From Globodera rostochiensis (Eukaryota > Nematoda > Chromadorea > Rhabditida > Heteroderidae), in the NCBI GenBank assembly GCA_018350325.1, contig JAEVLN010000010.1, forward strand, positions 1,674,001 to 1,738,000: a DNA stretch of 64,000 nucleotides. The letters are read 5' to 3'. Below the pieces are notes generated by a model that worked only from the letters and a program-made list of their open reading frames with translations, made no database searches and was not told the origin of the DNA. The stretch's first letter is position 1; each line of letters starts with the position of its first letter. A program made the translations under genes and the position numbers. Positions 11,443 through 22,596 of this stretch are shown here, piece by piece.

Positions 11443-12716
11443 GCCAATATATATTTTTTGCAATTAGAAGAGTTTTTTCCTAAATCTTTTTCTTTTTCTA
11501 AATAAACGAGGAAACAATTTAATTGCAAAGTGAGCAAATTAATGTTTGGTTCAAATCAATTCGGAAAAACAAATGTTTAAATAATCAAAATGTGGCTAAT
11601 AGAATGGCACTTTTGGGACATTACAAAAAATATTTTTTGTAAATTAAACTTTAATAGTTTTATAAATAAAATGAATGAATGTACAGTAAAAGAAAAAAAA
11701 CTTTGAATAAAACATTTCATTTGCAATTTTTATTCGCTCAAATAAACCCAAATAGTTACATAAAATTTAAATAAATATTAAAAAATTTGCAATTGAAAGA
11801 TGACCCCGACTTATTTAAATATTCCTACGCCTATAAAATTAATTTTATTGTATCTGAAGCTCTGTATTGGGGCATTAATATCAAAAGATTTACCTCAAAT
11901 TATAGCTTAAGCAATTTTTACTAAACTCTTTTGCTGAGGTCTTAATTATATGTTTTATTGATAGCAATCAAACTGAACTCGATTTAATGAAACATCATTA
12001 TACAATAACTCTATCTAAAGCATTTGACGTAATTTTAATTAAGAATAAATGTCAAACAAAACATAATATTATTTAATTTGAACACCTGCGTCTGTTTCGC
12101 AAGGCAATTTCAATACTGACAAAGATTCCAGCGCCGCTTCGTGCGGGCATTTTTTGAATAATTAAAGAAACATAATATTTCTTTAATTAGTTTTTTCGTT
12201 GTTGAAATCGCAAGGCAATTTCAATACTGACAAAGATTCCAGCGCCGCTTCGTGCGGGCATTTTTTTCTTTTGGCATATTCCCATTTGGCATTTAAAGTT
12301 CAAATCGCGCCCGTTTTCACAAATTTAGTGTGGGAAAAAAGGATCTGTATCCCCTGCGAAAATGCTATCATGTCAAGCCGGTTCAAATAATGAAAAAAAG
12401 AGAATAAAAACTAATGTAAGCAACAAATATAAACGGATTTTTGATTAAAACATTTAATGAATAATTAAAGCAATCTTAACATGGCAAGTCAAGCTTCTGA
12501 AATTCATTATCTGAGATCATGAAGTTCATGAAAGACAAAAACATTGTTGTTGATAAACAGGAAAAAAAATTTAATAAATTTTTATTTAAAAATAAAAAAT
12601 CTATAGATTATTCTGTTTTTTAAAACTATTTTGTTGGATTCTTTTTTAAATTGAATATTTCTCATAAAAAATACTTTGATGTTGCAAGAAACATATAATA
12701 AAAGCAAAAACTGAAA

Positions 12717-13386
12717 ATGTTTTGGATACGGCTGCCGGTGTACGGCGAGAGAACACGGCGTGGCGAATGCCTTCAGGCCGTTTACTCGGCACATTGCCTC
12801 CATGCCACATAAACTCAGGCCGTGAGAAAAACACTGTCGGACCCGTTGAGAGAGCTTCCTCGTTGTAAAAGCACTTAGTTAGCAATTATTTAATTTAAAA
12901 AGTAAAATAAAAGTATCTTTTTTATTCATATTCATTCAATCAAATGGTTCATTGCGTCAAATAGTTTAGGTAATTCGTTTTTTGGCTAATTTTAAAAAAA
13001 ATTTTAGCGGAATACCGAATTGTTAAAGATATAATAATTTTTTTATTTTGAATTGTACTATTTTCAACTGGAGATTATCTAGACACTGTGTGTTTATTAA
13101 TTGAAAAGGTCTTCAAGATGGAGGATTATTTTGGGGATATCACTCCATAATTCAAATGCTTTTTGGGTTTTAATTATGAAAGTTAGGATATTATGTGTGT
13201 GGTCAGCCAGACTCCTAATCATCATATACCAATTGACACCTCTCAGTCTCTAGAGCACGAATCAGAACTTTTTTTTGGCGGAACGAACTTTAAGCAAGTT
13301 ATAGCCCCTCAAACATAACAAACCCATGAGACGGCCGCACTTAAGTCCAGGGCTTATAACTTACTTCAAAGTTCGTTCCGCGCAAA
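12717..13386. other. Intergenic, one imperfect hairpin
   Basis: Two overlapping minus-strand frames at 12582-12885 sit in sequence without a recognisable motif. 13276-13309 pairs with 13349-13384 (arms containing GGAACGAACTTT and AAAGTTCGTTCC), forming an imperfect hairpin about 110 bp long that may be a small MITE. Nothing else is supported. Confidence 0.4.
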
Positions 13387-14687
13387 ATGACTTTTGTTAT
13401 GTTTTTAGACAGAAATGCAAGCTGGGAGGACGTTTTGAATGACGCAGTTGAGATTTTACACGCTGCGCTAGTCGAAGACAAAAATGGGTGCTTCGCGCTC
13501 GAGAAAGACGAGTGTTGTCCCTTCTCCGCTTCACTACCATCCTGTTCGAAAACACTTTTGGCCGGTCCATCTACGCGTCCACGGAGGATCTTTTACAACA
13601 AGTCCTTGCTTCCACAGGAAATTCGCACAAAACTCATGGCGATACACGGAGTTAAAAACTAATTTTATTTGTTTTGAAAAATGGTGGGCACCTTCTTTAA
13701 GTATTACCAAAAAACTAAGATTGCTTCAATTGAAATGATGAGAATTATTTAGGCATTGAGTAGTCAATTGAGCAGTGTGCCGGCCCAAGAGTTTTGTTCG
13801 GAGGTAGTATTTTGTAATAAAATGGTCGCCTTTGCAGCCGATGCCTTTTATTTTAGTCTTTTGTCGAGTCGATCCACGAAATATGTGCCCATTTTTCAAC
13901 AATCAATTTGGATGAAACGGATCAGCAAATTGCGAGCTTCAGTTTGCGTTTTGCCAACGGGTCTTTGAACGGGCGATTTTACTTGCTCATGGCCCGTCTA
14001 ATTATCGCCATCGGTGTTCTGTAAAGGATTTTAATTTATTGCCTCTATAACAATTTTTTTTATTAGACAATTGGGCTGTTTGGTGGTCCAAGTAACAATG
14101 TGCAGTTTTTTGAATCTTAGCCCGGATCGTTTTGTTCTTTTTAGCAAATGTGTCGGCGCTAACCTTAACAAAAAACAATAATTTGTTGTGTTTTTAAGTT
14201 ATTCTTGAAACGATATTGACCAATTGCGATGGACAGGAGGGGCATCCGGAAATGCGTCAGTGGAAAATGCGTCAGTAGAAATTCAAATTTTAAAAATCAA
14301 GTTTGGCGGCTAACCCGTCCGAAGCCAACCACATTGCCGATTCTGTCCAGTACTGAAGATAAGCCTAAGCCTAGCTTAGGCCTAAGCCAACCTGGCTTGG
14401 TGTTTGTTAGGCTGTGGCCTAAGCATAGCTTAAGCCTAGCTAGACTTAGCCTAAGACGTCAGGATTTCGGGAAGTTTTGGGTGGGATTCAGGAGACACTT
14501 TACAACGAAAGTAATAATCGAATTCATAAGCCCCTAAATCCGATTAAACACTTTTTTCTCGATTTTAATAATCTCTGACGCATTTTCCACTAACGCATTT
14601 TCCGGTCACCACAGGAGGCTATCGAATTGGACACGCTTCGTCTGATTGAACTGCTCACCCATACAAAACATCCTGTTTGTGTTTAAT
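13387..14687 (+). pseudogene. Broken gene of unknown function, split by a MITE
   Basis: Several blocks look coding by composition but do not join in one frame. 13387-13662 reads SWEDVLNDAVEILHAALVED. About 13865-14020 reads HFSTINLDETDQQIASFSLR then MARLIIAIGVL, followed by a plausible intron (GTAAAG to TTATTAG) into a block ending VTMCSFLNLSPDRFVLF. A later block EAIELDTLRLIELLTHTKH follows the MITE at 14241-14610. I do not recognise the family; the helical, leucine-rich pieces could come from a ligand-binding-type domain, but this is a guess. Frame shifts and the insertion suggest it is dead. Confidence 0.4.
14241..14610. mobile_element. 370-bp MITE with 8-bp target duplication
   Basis: 14246-14275 and 14575-14605 are near-perfect inverted repeats built on GGAAAATGCGTCAG, itself present twice per arm. 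The element is flanked by the direct 8-bp repeat ACAGGAGG (14233-14240 and 14611-14618). The centre contains TTAGGC/GCCTAA palindromes (14355-14455), as in the element at 1-497. Confidence 0.75.
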
Positions 14688-14886
14688 TTACTTTTAAAAT
14701 GATTATTACATTTTTGTCAATTTTAAAAAGTCGATTATCTTGAAACGGTGCAAAAAAACAAATTTTTTAGAAACCCTATGATAATTAGTAGGGTTGTTCA
14801 CGGTCGGTTAACCGAACCGAAACCGAAAACCGTTTTTTTGGCTCAAAAACCGAAACCGAAAACCGGGGGTCTGGAACAAATGTCAG

Positions 14887-16224
14887 ACTGAGTCCGTTAT
14901 TTTACTTAAGCATTTGGTTAAGGCGCTTGCTACTGCCGGGGCGGCTAATGACACTGTCCTCGCGGCTGAAAACCCTGTCGATGTTCTCATGTCAATTGTT
15001 AATGATGTGGATTCGCCTGCGGTCATGCTGAAACTGAAGAATCTTTGTGAGTATGTTACCTTGCAACTGGTCAAGAAATTCTTGCGCGCCGTGTCCCAAA
15101 AATATCGCTGTCTGGACCCAACAAAAGAATTCCTCTTTCCCAAGCACGTGTCTGGTATGTACGGTGTCACAGGTAAATTAACACCCGTGTTAACCTTCTA
15201 GCATACAGTTAACCTCACTTCTCACTTAGAACTCTTTGCCTTGAAGGAGGGAGAACACTCGGTGGATTCACGCACTGCGCAAGCTTTGCTGATTAAGTTT
15301 GACTTTAGCTTCAAACATCTTTTTGAATTCGGGGAAGCTGAACAGATTCGGCGTTTGTACTTGGACTCGCAGTCCGATATCTTCCGTTTTTGTTTTGAGG
15401 TGGGAAAGGGAAAGGATAAAAAATATTTAATTTTTGTATAAACTAATGTTTGTGTGCAAATAACATTAATGTTTGTTACACCCTTAGAGCCAGCTCACAG
15501 CAGTTCATGTGCACCGTACTATGGAAAGCGCTGACATCCAGTGGCCTCCCGACAAAGATCGAATGGAACAATGTGACTGCATGGGGTGTGCAGGCGCTGG
15601 GTCTACCGAACATACGGCAGTTGTTAGTGGCGACGGCGCCACCTCGGCTACTACAAATCTCGTTGCCGCTGGCGGGTCCACTGTAGTTGTTAGTGGCGGC
15701 GCCACCTCGACGACGAAGCGAGCCGCGGCGGCAACAACAGCTGGCACTTCCAAGATCACCAGCAAACGTGCAAAGAATACCACCGCGGCCGCCGCCGATT
15801 TTGACTTTGCTCTTGCTACAGACAGCGACAAATTTGCAGACGAAGAAGGCTGGACCCAGTGCATCTTGCTTGATGAGATGCGCGAGAAGCTCCAATGTAA
15901 AATATTAATTACCGATTCCTGCATTCGCTAGACAGCTGACACGCAATATGATATTTAGTTGTGAAAACTGGCTCTCTCAAACAGGGTGTCGTTTATGCTA
16001 TCCAAGACAAGAGGATTCTTGAGCTCTATCGAAAACACCGTTTTTATTTGGTGATGCTTTGTAGCCGTAAAAATTGTGGGCAGGCCGAGTGTACCAAGTG
16101 TCCGACGACGAAGCATCCATTCTTGCTGGTGGATAACAAAACGTTTGATCCCAGCGATGACCACTGGTTTGTTCACAAGAACGACCTCAGGGGCCTACTG
16201 CGGGCTGCTGAGCCTAAGGAATGA
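14887..16224 (+). pseudogene. 5'-truncated four-exon gene inside the inverted-repeat element, unknown family
   Basis: Four exons splice cleanly: 14887-15154, 15230-15399, 15488-15896 and 15959-16224 (phases 1, 0 and 1 all match), giving 370 codons and a stop. The first exon starts at an acceptor only about 100 bp from the element end, so the original N-terminus and start codon are missing. Visible parts are a helical N-terminal part (AENPVDVLMSIVNDVDSPAV), a segment HLFEFGEAEQIRRLYLDSQ, an alanine/threonine-rich linker with KR clusters (about residues 175-245) and a C-terminal cysteine/histidine segment (CSRKNCGQAECTKCPTTKH) that could bind metal. I do not recognise the family. Its position suggests a captured host gene fragment; expression as a new gene is possible. 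Confidence 0.55.
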
Positions 16225-17729
16225 CAGACTGAAAAAGAATCATAATAGTTTTGGGCGCGCACACTTAAGAAACCAATTATTCATTGTTCGTGCATAACAT
16301 TTATTGTCAAGAATATTGTCAGAGTAAAAGCCCGGTTCTTTAATTGCTGGTTCTTTGTTCAGTCAGCTGCGCAAAAAGTTGGCTGCCCCGGCAGTTGTAT
16401 TTGTTTTGCTGCTTCATAAGTTATAACTGAAAACAAAAGTCAACTGTGATATATAAGCAATAAGAGGCATTTTGTTAAGGAATTTTTATCGAAGGTGAAA
16501 TTTGGAAATACATATGAACTATAAGACTCTAGAAGTCCAATTAAAGCTAGACATGCCAGTTATAAAATCGCTGCTATCAATAAATTAGACAAAGAAACTA
16601 AACTTGGCGTTGTATAATGAAGCGTTTTAAATCAGTTTCAATAATTCTTATAAACTTAAATGTTGGCATAGTGTATGTCAACACTACTGTTTTTATGGGA
16701 AAATAATTATATTATACCATACAAACACATGTGTTTCAAAATTCTTATAAACTTAAATGTTGGCATAGTGTATGTCAACATGGGAAAAGGAATTTAAATT
16801 ATGGACCGCCTCCAATCATGACGTGCCGATGGACGCTTTCTCATCGACCCCGACGGATTCCATTCCATCCCCCTCTTTCTGTCATTGTCATTTTTTGCCC
16901 TCCAATCAATCCCTTCGATCCGCCCCCAACCACCGAAAACCCCATCCGTTTATGCATTACAACCACAACCAACTTCTCCACATTTTTTCCACAGTATTAA
17001 ATAAATCTTTATTTTTAGGTGACTTTATTTGTTTTCAGTTATAACTTATAAGAAGCAGCAAAACAAATACAAATGCCGGGACGGTCAACTTTTTGCACAG
17101 CTGACTGAGTTAACAAGGAACCAGCAATCAAAGACATCTGCCGGGTCGGCCAACTTTTTGTCAAGGTGACTTATTGAATTGTTAACGGCGTCCTTCAAAA
17201 GCGGTAGCCGTAACATGAGAGTGCACTTTATATACTGTATGGCATGCCAATTGTCTAAGCCTCTGTCCAGGTCCGCCGTATCAATCCCTTCGATCCGCCC
17301 CCAACCACCGAAAACCCCATCCGTTTATGCATTACAACCACAACCAACTTCTCCACATTTTTTCCACAGTATTAAATAAATCTTTATTTTGAGGTGACTT
17401 TATTTGTTTTCAGTTATAACTTATAAGAAGCAGTAAAACAAATACAACTGCCGGGACGGTCAACTTTTTGCACAGCTGACTGAGTTAACAAGGAACCAGC
17501 AATCAAAGACATCTGCCGGGTCGGCCAACTTTTTGTCAAGGTGACTTATTGAATTGTTAACGGCGTACTTCAAGGTAGCCGTAACATGAGACTGCACTTT
17601 ATATACTGTATGGCGTGCCAATTGTCTAAGCCTCTGGCCAGGTCCGCCGTATACCCAGTGATGTGTAATTGTTTGAACTACAAAGTGTTTTTATTTATAG
17701 TATACAAATTGTAACTCTGTAATCGCTAT
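16225..17729. repeat. Repeats inside the 14.8-18.7 kb element: 375-bp tandem duplication and inverted segment
   Basis: 16906-17280 and 17281-17651 are near-identical direct copies (TCAATCCCTTCGATCCGCCC start). Part of each copy (near 17030-17150 and 17405-17530) is also inverted at about 16330-16445 (TCAGTTATAACTTATAAG against its complement). A shorter direct repeat (ATGTTGGCATAGTGTATG) lies at about 16660 and 16758. No gene is seen in this stretch. Confidence 0.75.
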
Positions 17730-18243
17730 GAGCAAGCGCATGTTCGAAGCTGCGTCCAATTGCAACCGAGGGCTGAAGGTGACGGAGAAGGAGCCGGGGA
17801 AAGGAAACAGCAAAGAGGCAGATTCCAACTGAGGACCGGAGCGCGCTGCTGAGGAGGCGGGAAACAGTGCAGAGGCAGGAGGCGAGCACGGGCGCACTAG
17901 TGTCAGCGGTGGACAACCGCTTCAGAAAGGTGGGTAGGACTGTGCAACAAGATAGAAGGCATTAGCGCACATTGGTATCTAGGGCGGCTGATCATGCGAC
18001 TCGGGGGCGCGCCCGTTGTGGACAGATTGTTTAGCACAAACAAACAAGCGTGCAGCCAAGAAGGTGCACCCATTTGCTCACCAAAGGTATAACTTTTGCT
18101 TGCGTTATAACCAGCTTAAAAAGCACATGTGCAAAAGGCGGCTGAGTTGCTGGATACGGCATTCAGTGATGGTCCGCAAGGGCTTGAGTTGTTGGCTTCA
18201 GAAGTGCAAGAGTGGCGCAAATATGCGCTGCCCGAAGCGTCGG
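17730..18243 (+). pseudogene. Further captured exon-like fragments
   Basis: 17730-17931 reads SKRMFEAASNCNRGLKVTEK, then a stop, then continues in the same frame with AEEAGNSAEAGGEHGRTSV up to a donor-like GTGGGT. 18124-18243 reads HVQKAAELLDTAFSDGPQGL then EVQEWRKYALPEASG and abuts the element's right-hand motif. Composition is much more GC-rich and codon-like than the neighbourhood. These may be the missing 5' exons of the truncated gene at the left end, but I could not match phases. Confidence 0.35.
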
Positions 18244-18739
18244 GTAAAACCGGCCTAACCGAAAACCGGGGGGACCAGTTTCGGTTGTAAAAACGAAAAA
18301 AATACACCCCTAATGATGGGATTTTACGGGAGTTTGTTGATGTAAATGCTGGTGTAGTGGTGAGTTGTGGGGGAAGTTGAACTGTGGGGGGGGGGGGGAG
18401 GAGTTCATATCTTGGCTGGGTTGATTTTTTTTTCAAACCTTCTCTGAACATTACGGTGTGTAAACAATTTCAAAATTTTTTAAATTTCCATTTTTTTAAA
18501 TTAGATACAATTAACAAGTTTTCATTTCATTTTTTTCTTGACAAATTCACTGAATATTTAAAAAATGAATAACTTTGTTCAAAGGTGAGTGACCCCATTC
18601 CAGGCTGAGTAAATTTATTTTTTTATCACTTTCGGTGAGCATCTATGGTGGAAGAAGCAAATATTGTTTAAAAACCGGCCTAACCGAAAACCGGGGGTAC
18701 CGGTTTAAAACCGACCGTGAACAACCCTTTTTGCACTTT

Positions 18740-19147
18740 TGTCCAAAATTTTAAGAAATTCAATATTTCAGCCAGTTTTCCCAAAATTTCTTAAGAAAAA
18801 TGCAATAAAAACGAAAAATGTACCCTTAAAAATCAAAAAAAATTCAAACCAAAAATGCACCCCTAAAAGGGACTTTTTTTTGGACCAAAAATTCATTCTT
18901 AAAGATCGACATTTTCCCTAAAAATTGAAAAATAGTACATTTTTTATTTTGAGAGAAAAATTACTAAAAAATGACGAATTTTGAAGGTTCTCACGTAAAA
19001 ATTGACTGGATTTTGTCAGTTTTCACACATTTTTTAGTCCCTATTTTGCCACTTTTTGGGGGGTTTAGTCCATATTTTAAGGGGTTTTTTAGTTCCTATT
19101 ATATGCCCCTATTTGACGTTTTTAGTCCCTAAAAAATCCGGGCTCTA
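18740..19147 (+). repeat. Dispersed AT-rich repeat, copy A
   Basis: Matches 20690-21131 in the same orientation through a shared series of motifs (AAAAATGCAATAAAAACG, TTGAGAG, AAATGACGAATTT, TTTTTT.GTCCATATTTTAA) and a similar end (AAATCCGGGCTC against AAATCCGCGCCC). No coding potential. Confidence 0.65.
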
Positions 19148-20689
19148 ATGATAAAATTAATTAAATTTGGTTGGATTCATTTCAAGAAAAAAAAAATCGT
19201 AAAAGGAAATTTTAATTTTATAAAATAAGTTTAAAAATTACATTATTTGATGCGTCTGCATTTGCCTACGATTGCTGAGAATAATTTCTGTATTAATGAT
19301 ACTTTTAACAATCATTTTGCAAAACAAATTCAAACGCAAGAAGTCATTTTTTGTGTATTAAAAAAATTTTTGGTTTAAGGACGAATTAACTCGTTATACA
19401 TTGCATGCATTTTTATAATGAAAAAAATTGGATTTTTTGCATATTGCTCGAATCCGGGTTCGGCGTTCGGAATTGGTCAAAATGAAGTTCGGATTCAGAT
19501 TCTACGACCCCCCAGAATCACCTTATCGCTGCCTTAAAAAAAATTTTCTTGTTGTTACATAACGCATAAGTACCAAAAAATGGGGGAAAATTGAGATTTT
19601 CGATTTTGTTTATGTTTACAAAGAAAAAATTGTTTTTAATTCATTGGTCCATTAAAAATGAAAGCATTTAAATTATTAATTAAAAATAAATCTGCACCAA
19701 AATTTTGGTGTCTGTTTCCGATATTTAAATGAAATCTTGAAAAATCCTTTTATCAGATTAAAAAATTATGCTTGCTGTAAACATGTTAAAATTGAACGAA
19801 TGGGACATTGTTTTTGAATGCAAATTTCCGCATGACTCGGAAATTCTTATTTCTTGCCCGTAATTTGGTAAAAGGCACACCAGAGAGCATATTCCTGACG
19901 CTTCCAATCCCGGTGTCAAAATCGTCAATTTGTAAATAGAACTATAAAATGTTATAAACTTAACTGGGTTTTCCAGCCGTTTAAGCATACCAAATAATAG
20001 CTAAGTATCTTTAAACAGAAGATTAATTGATTTGGCTAAAACCCATGAGGAATTGTCTTCTTTACAAAATTTTCATTTTTTTTTTGGTTTGCTATAACCT
20101 TTTGAGGCCCATCGCAAAGATGTAGCTTAATGGTAGCTTTAACTCATCAAAAGCTTTCATTTGGTATATTGTCTAAAGCCGTTTAGCTTAAAGGAATTTA
20201 TTAAACATTCGACACTCGGCCTGGTAGTTGGCAGGGCGGCTTACATTTGGACCCCAATTTTCTGTCGAATTGCTGCAGGTCGTTAATATTATGTTTTTGA
20301 TTTCTCGTTAAAAGCATTTTCATTCATTCATTCATTCATTGTCTACGCAAATGAATTTTGGGTGAGCTAACAATTATTTTGTTGACATTATTTGTAGGCA
20401 AATGAGATTATGAGTACTTAAATTGAGCATTAAATATTAGTTTTGTGAAATAAATAACACTGCTGAAGGGTATAATATGGCCACACGTAGCTAGAGTAGA
20501 ACGGGATCGACACTAAGATTGAAATGCCCTTTTTTGAGACTGAAATTCTTCTTTATATATCGGGCGAGGATTTTTATTTTTAAAAATGTTTTTGCAGAAT
20601 AGGGGATCATAAGAGAAGCCCAGAAATAACATTCATTTCGAAAAATTAGAATTAGAGCGACTTTTTAGTCAACATAAATCAAATTGGCT
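19148..20689. other. Intergenic; inverted gene remnant and microsatellite
   Basis: 19255-19760 is related in inverted orientation to about 7830-8230 (remnant described separately). TCAT repeats lie at about 20322-20341. The minus-strand 76-codon frame at 19758-19988 has no supporting motif. I see no gene in 19990-20690. Confidence 0.45.
19255..19440 (+). pseudogene. Second remnant of terminal exons related to the 24980-28267 gene
   Basis: The plus strand reads TIAENNFCINDTFNNHFAK then QIQTQE before a donor-like GT, and then ELTRYTLHAF in a following block. These correspond to the last two exons of the 24980-28267 gene and to the remnant at 8018-8286, which is in the opposite orientation. Stops and a missing upstream part make it a pseudogene. 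Confidence 0.45.
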
Positions 20690-21131
20690 TTTTGAGAATA
20701 AATCAAAATTTTAGGCATTTTTCTTGAGAAAAATTCAATTTTAAGGCATTTTTCCGAAAATTTTTATAGAAAAATGCAATAAAAACGGTAAATACCCTTA
20801 AAAATTAAAAAAATTTTAAATGGCTTTTTCTTAGACCAAAAATCCCCTCCCCCCAAAGATCGAAATATTCTTTAAAAATTTTTATTTTTGATATTTTTTA
20901 TGAAATTTTCCAAAACATGTGAAAAATAATACATTTACAATTTGAGAGCAAAATTAATAAAGAATGACGAATTTTAAGGGTTTCACGCAAAATTGACTGA
21001 ATTTAGTCAGTTTTAATCAATATTTTGGCATTTTTGGGCTTTTTGGTCCATATCTTGGCACTTTTTTGGGGTTTTGGTCAATATTTTAAGTCAATATTTC
21101 ACGTTTTTTAGTCAATATAAATCCGCGCCCT
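20690..21131 (+). repeat. Dispersed AT-rich repeat, copy B
   Basis: Direct relative of 18740-19147; see that entry. It ends about 140 bp upstream of the Srsx gene at 21274. Confidence 0.65.
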
Positions 21132-21273
21132 ACTTATATATGATCCCGGTTTGTTTCCAAATTTTCAAATCGTTGTTTAAGCCAATTAGTCCCGGTTTTT
21201 TGACTAGTTGTGGTCAATTTACCTAATGAAATGCCGGTATCTTAATCACAATCTTGAAAAACGCAACTTTATT

Positions 21274-22596
21274 ATGTCGGAAAAAGCTGCTACCCCGGTA
21301 ATATTTTATTTCTGAATTTTCAAATATTAACATTTCAGTTTTACAAGCTTTACTTTAATGCCGGATGGGTGCCAATTGAAATTGTCACGAATGGCATTAT
21401 CGCGCTGATTTGTGTTATTGGAATTACTCTAAACATGAGTCTCTGTTATGTGACAATTAAAGCAAAGTATAAATAAAATATATTTATTTGATTAAATAAA
21501 ATCAGATAAATAACAAAATTAATTATTAAAATCATTTAGATCGCTTCATCAGCGGTGCAATATTTTGATCGCTTTGTCTGCATTTTTCGCCTCATTTCTT
21601 CTCATCGGAAATTGCATCAAATTTTTCATTTTCCTTTTTCGGATCAATTTCATAACTCTCGACATTTGCTTTTACATACAAATTATTCCCCTAATTGGAT
21701 CAACTTTTGGCATAACGCTACAATTATGCATCGGAATTGACCGTCTGGTCGCAGTAGCATTTCCATATTGGTTATTTTTTAATATTTTAAATAAAATAAA
21801 GCTGAAAATCTATTTGAATTTAAAGGTACCAATGGCGAGGAAAATTCTTACTTTTCAAAATTCTGATTGCCATTTGTTGTTTTAGAGCAACATTTTGTGC
21901 ATGTTATGTTTATTATGGGAGTTCCAAGCATTGGAAAAGGTAGTAAAAATTAGATACAACTTTTTGAATATTTTTGAATTTTAATAATACAAACTTTTTT
22001 AAAGTCCGGTGATGTGTAACAGTGGCGATCCGGCTCGCCAGCCTGAAACTCTAAATCTGACCAACTTTAATACCTTAATCACATATTGCGGTGAATTTTT
22101 GTGTTATGCGACGATTTGGGTCATTTGTTTGCACAAAAAATCACAAAGTAAAAATTATTTATTAATCAATTTTTTCAATGATTATAAATTAATATCTAAA
22201 TGCAAATTATTATTTTTCCATATTCAATAATTATAAATAAATATTTTTAAATGCAAATTAAGTTACTGAAAAGGTGAAAAGATTGGTGATCTCGCTGAGT
22301 GTATTGATGTCAATAGGGCTCCTCTGCTTTATTGGGGTTTGTTTTTTATACATATTAAATCGTTTTTTTTTTGTTTAGTTTTTATGCATATTAAACCATT
22401 TTTGTTTTCTTTAGAATTTGATTTTCGCTCAAATGATCATGCCCTTACTGAGTTTGAATATGTTTACTATTGAATATATCATTTCTCCTATTTGTGTTTC
22501 TTTTTTTGTGATGGCATACGGCAGCAACGCTCCCGTGCTTTACTTTTGCAGGTGAAAATTATAATTTTTTACAGGTTTTTTACGGTTTCCTCTTAA
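21274..22596 (+). CDS. Srsx-type chemoreceptor, third gene (short tail)
   Basis: Eight exons by my model: 21274-21297, 21339-21466, 21540-21770, 21826-21939, 22005-22147, 22263-22336, 22415-22551 and 22575-22596, totalling 873 bases and 290 residues. Exons 1-3 have exactly the lengths (24, 128, 231) of the receptor at 9528-11442 and the same phases. Motifs are MSEKAATPFYKLYF, SLHQRCNILIALSA (loop and TM2) and LCIGIDRLVAVAFPYW (end of TM3). TM7 is on its own exon after an extra intron. The last exon gives only RFFTVSS before a stop, where the other copies have about 55 tail residues, so the cytoplasmic tail is lost or its exon is missed. Ligand unknown. Confidence 0.8.

Larger units (their letters stand above)
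8760..12716. repeat. Segmental duplication, copy 2
   Basis: Collinear with about 900-5710 and in the same orientation. It carries a truncated ML-like gene (8998-9249) and the intact Srsx receptor (9528-11442). The divergence looks moderate: most exons differ by scattered substitutions, while introns and flanks carry indels and a MITE insertion. Confidence 0.8.
14789..18728. mobile_element. 3.9-kb terminal-inverted-repeat element carrying gene fragments
   Basis: 14790-14809 is the exact reverse complement of 18709-18728 (AGGGTTGTTCACGG core). Further inside, both ends carry ACCGAAAACCGGGGG motifs. Between them lie a spliced gene body (14887-16224), a 375-bp tandem duplication (16906-17651) and more coding-like exons (17730-18243). 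No transposase is seen, so it would be non-autonomous. I found no matching 8-bp target duplication (ATAATTAG left, TTTTGCAC right), so two different insertions or a rearranged end remain possible. A second copy of the subterminal motif at 18252-18290 shows nested insertion on the right. Confidence 0.5.

Noticed and set aside
15476..15924. Two minus-strand 139-codon frames
   Set aside because: They are antisense shadows of the alanine/threonine-rich exon at 15488-15896.
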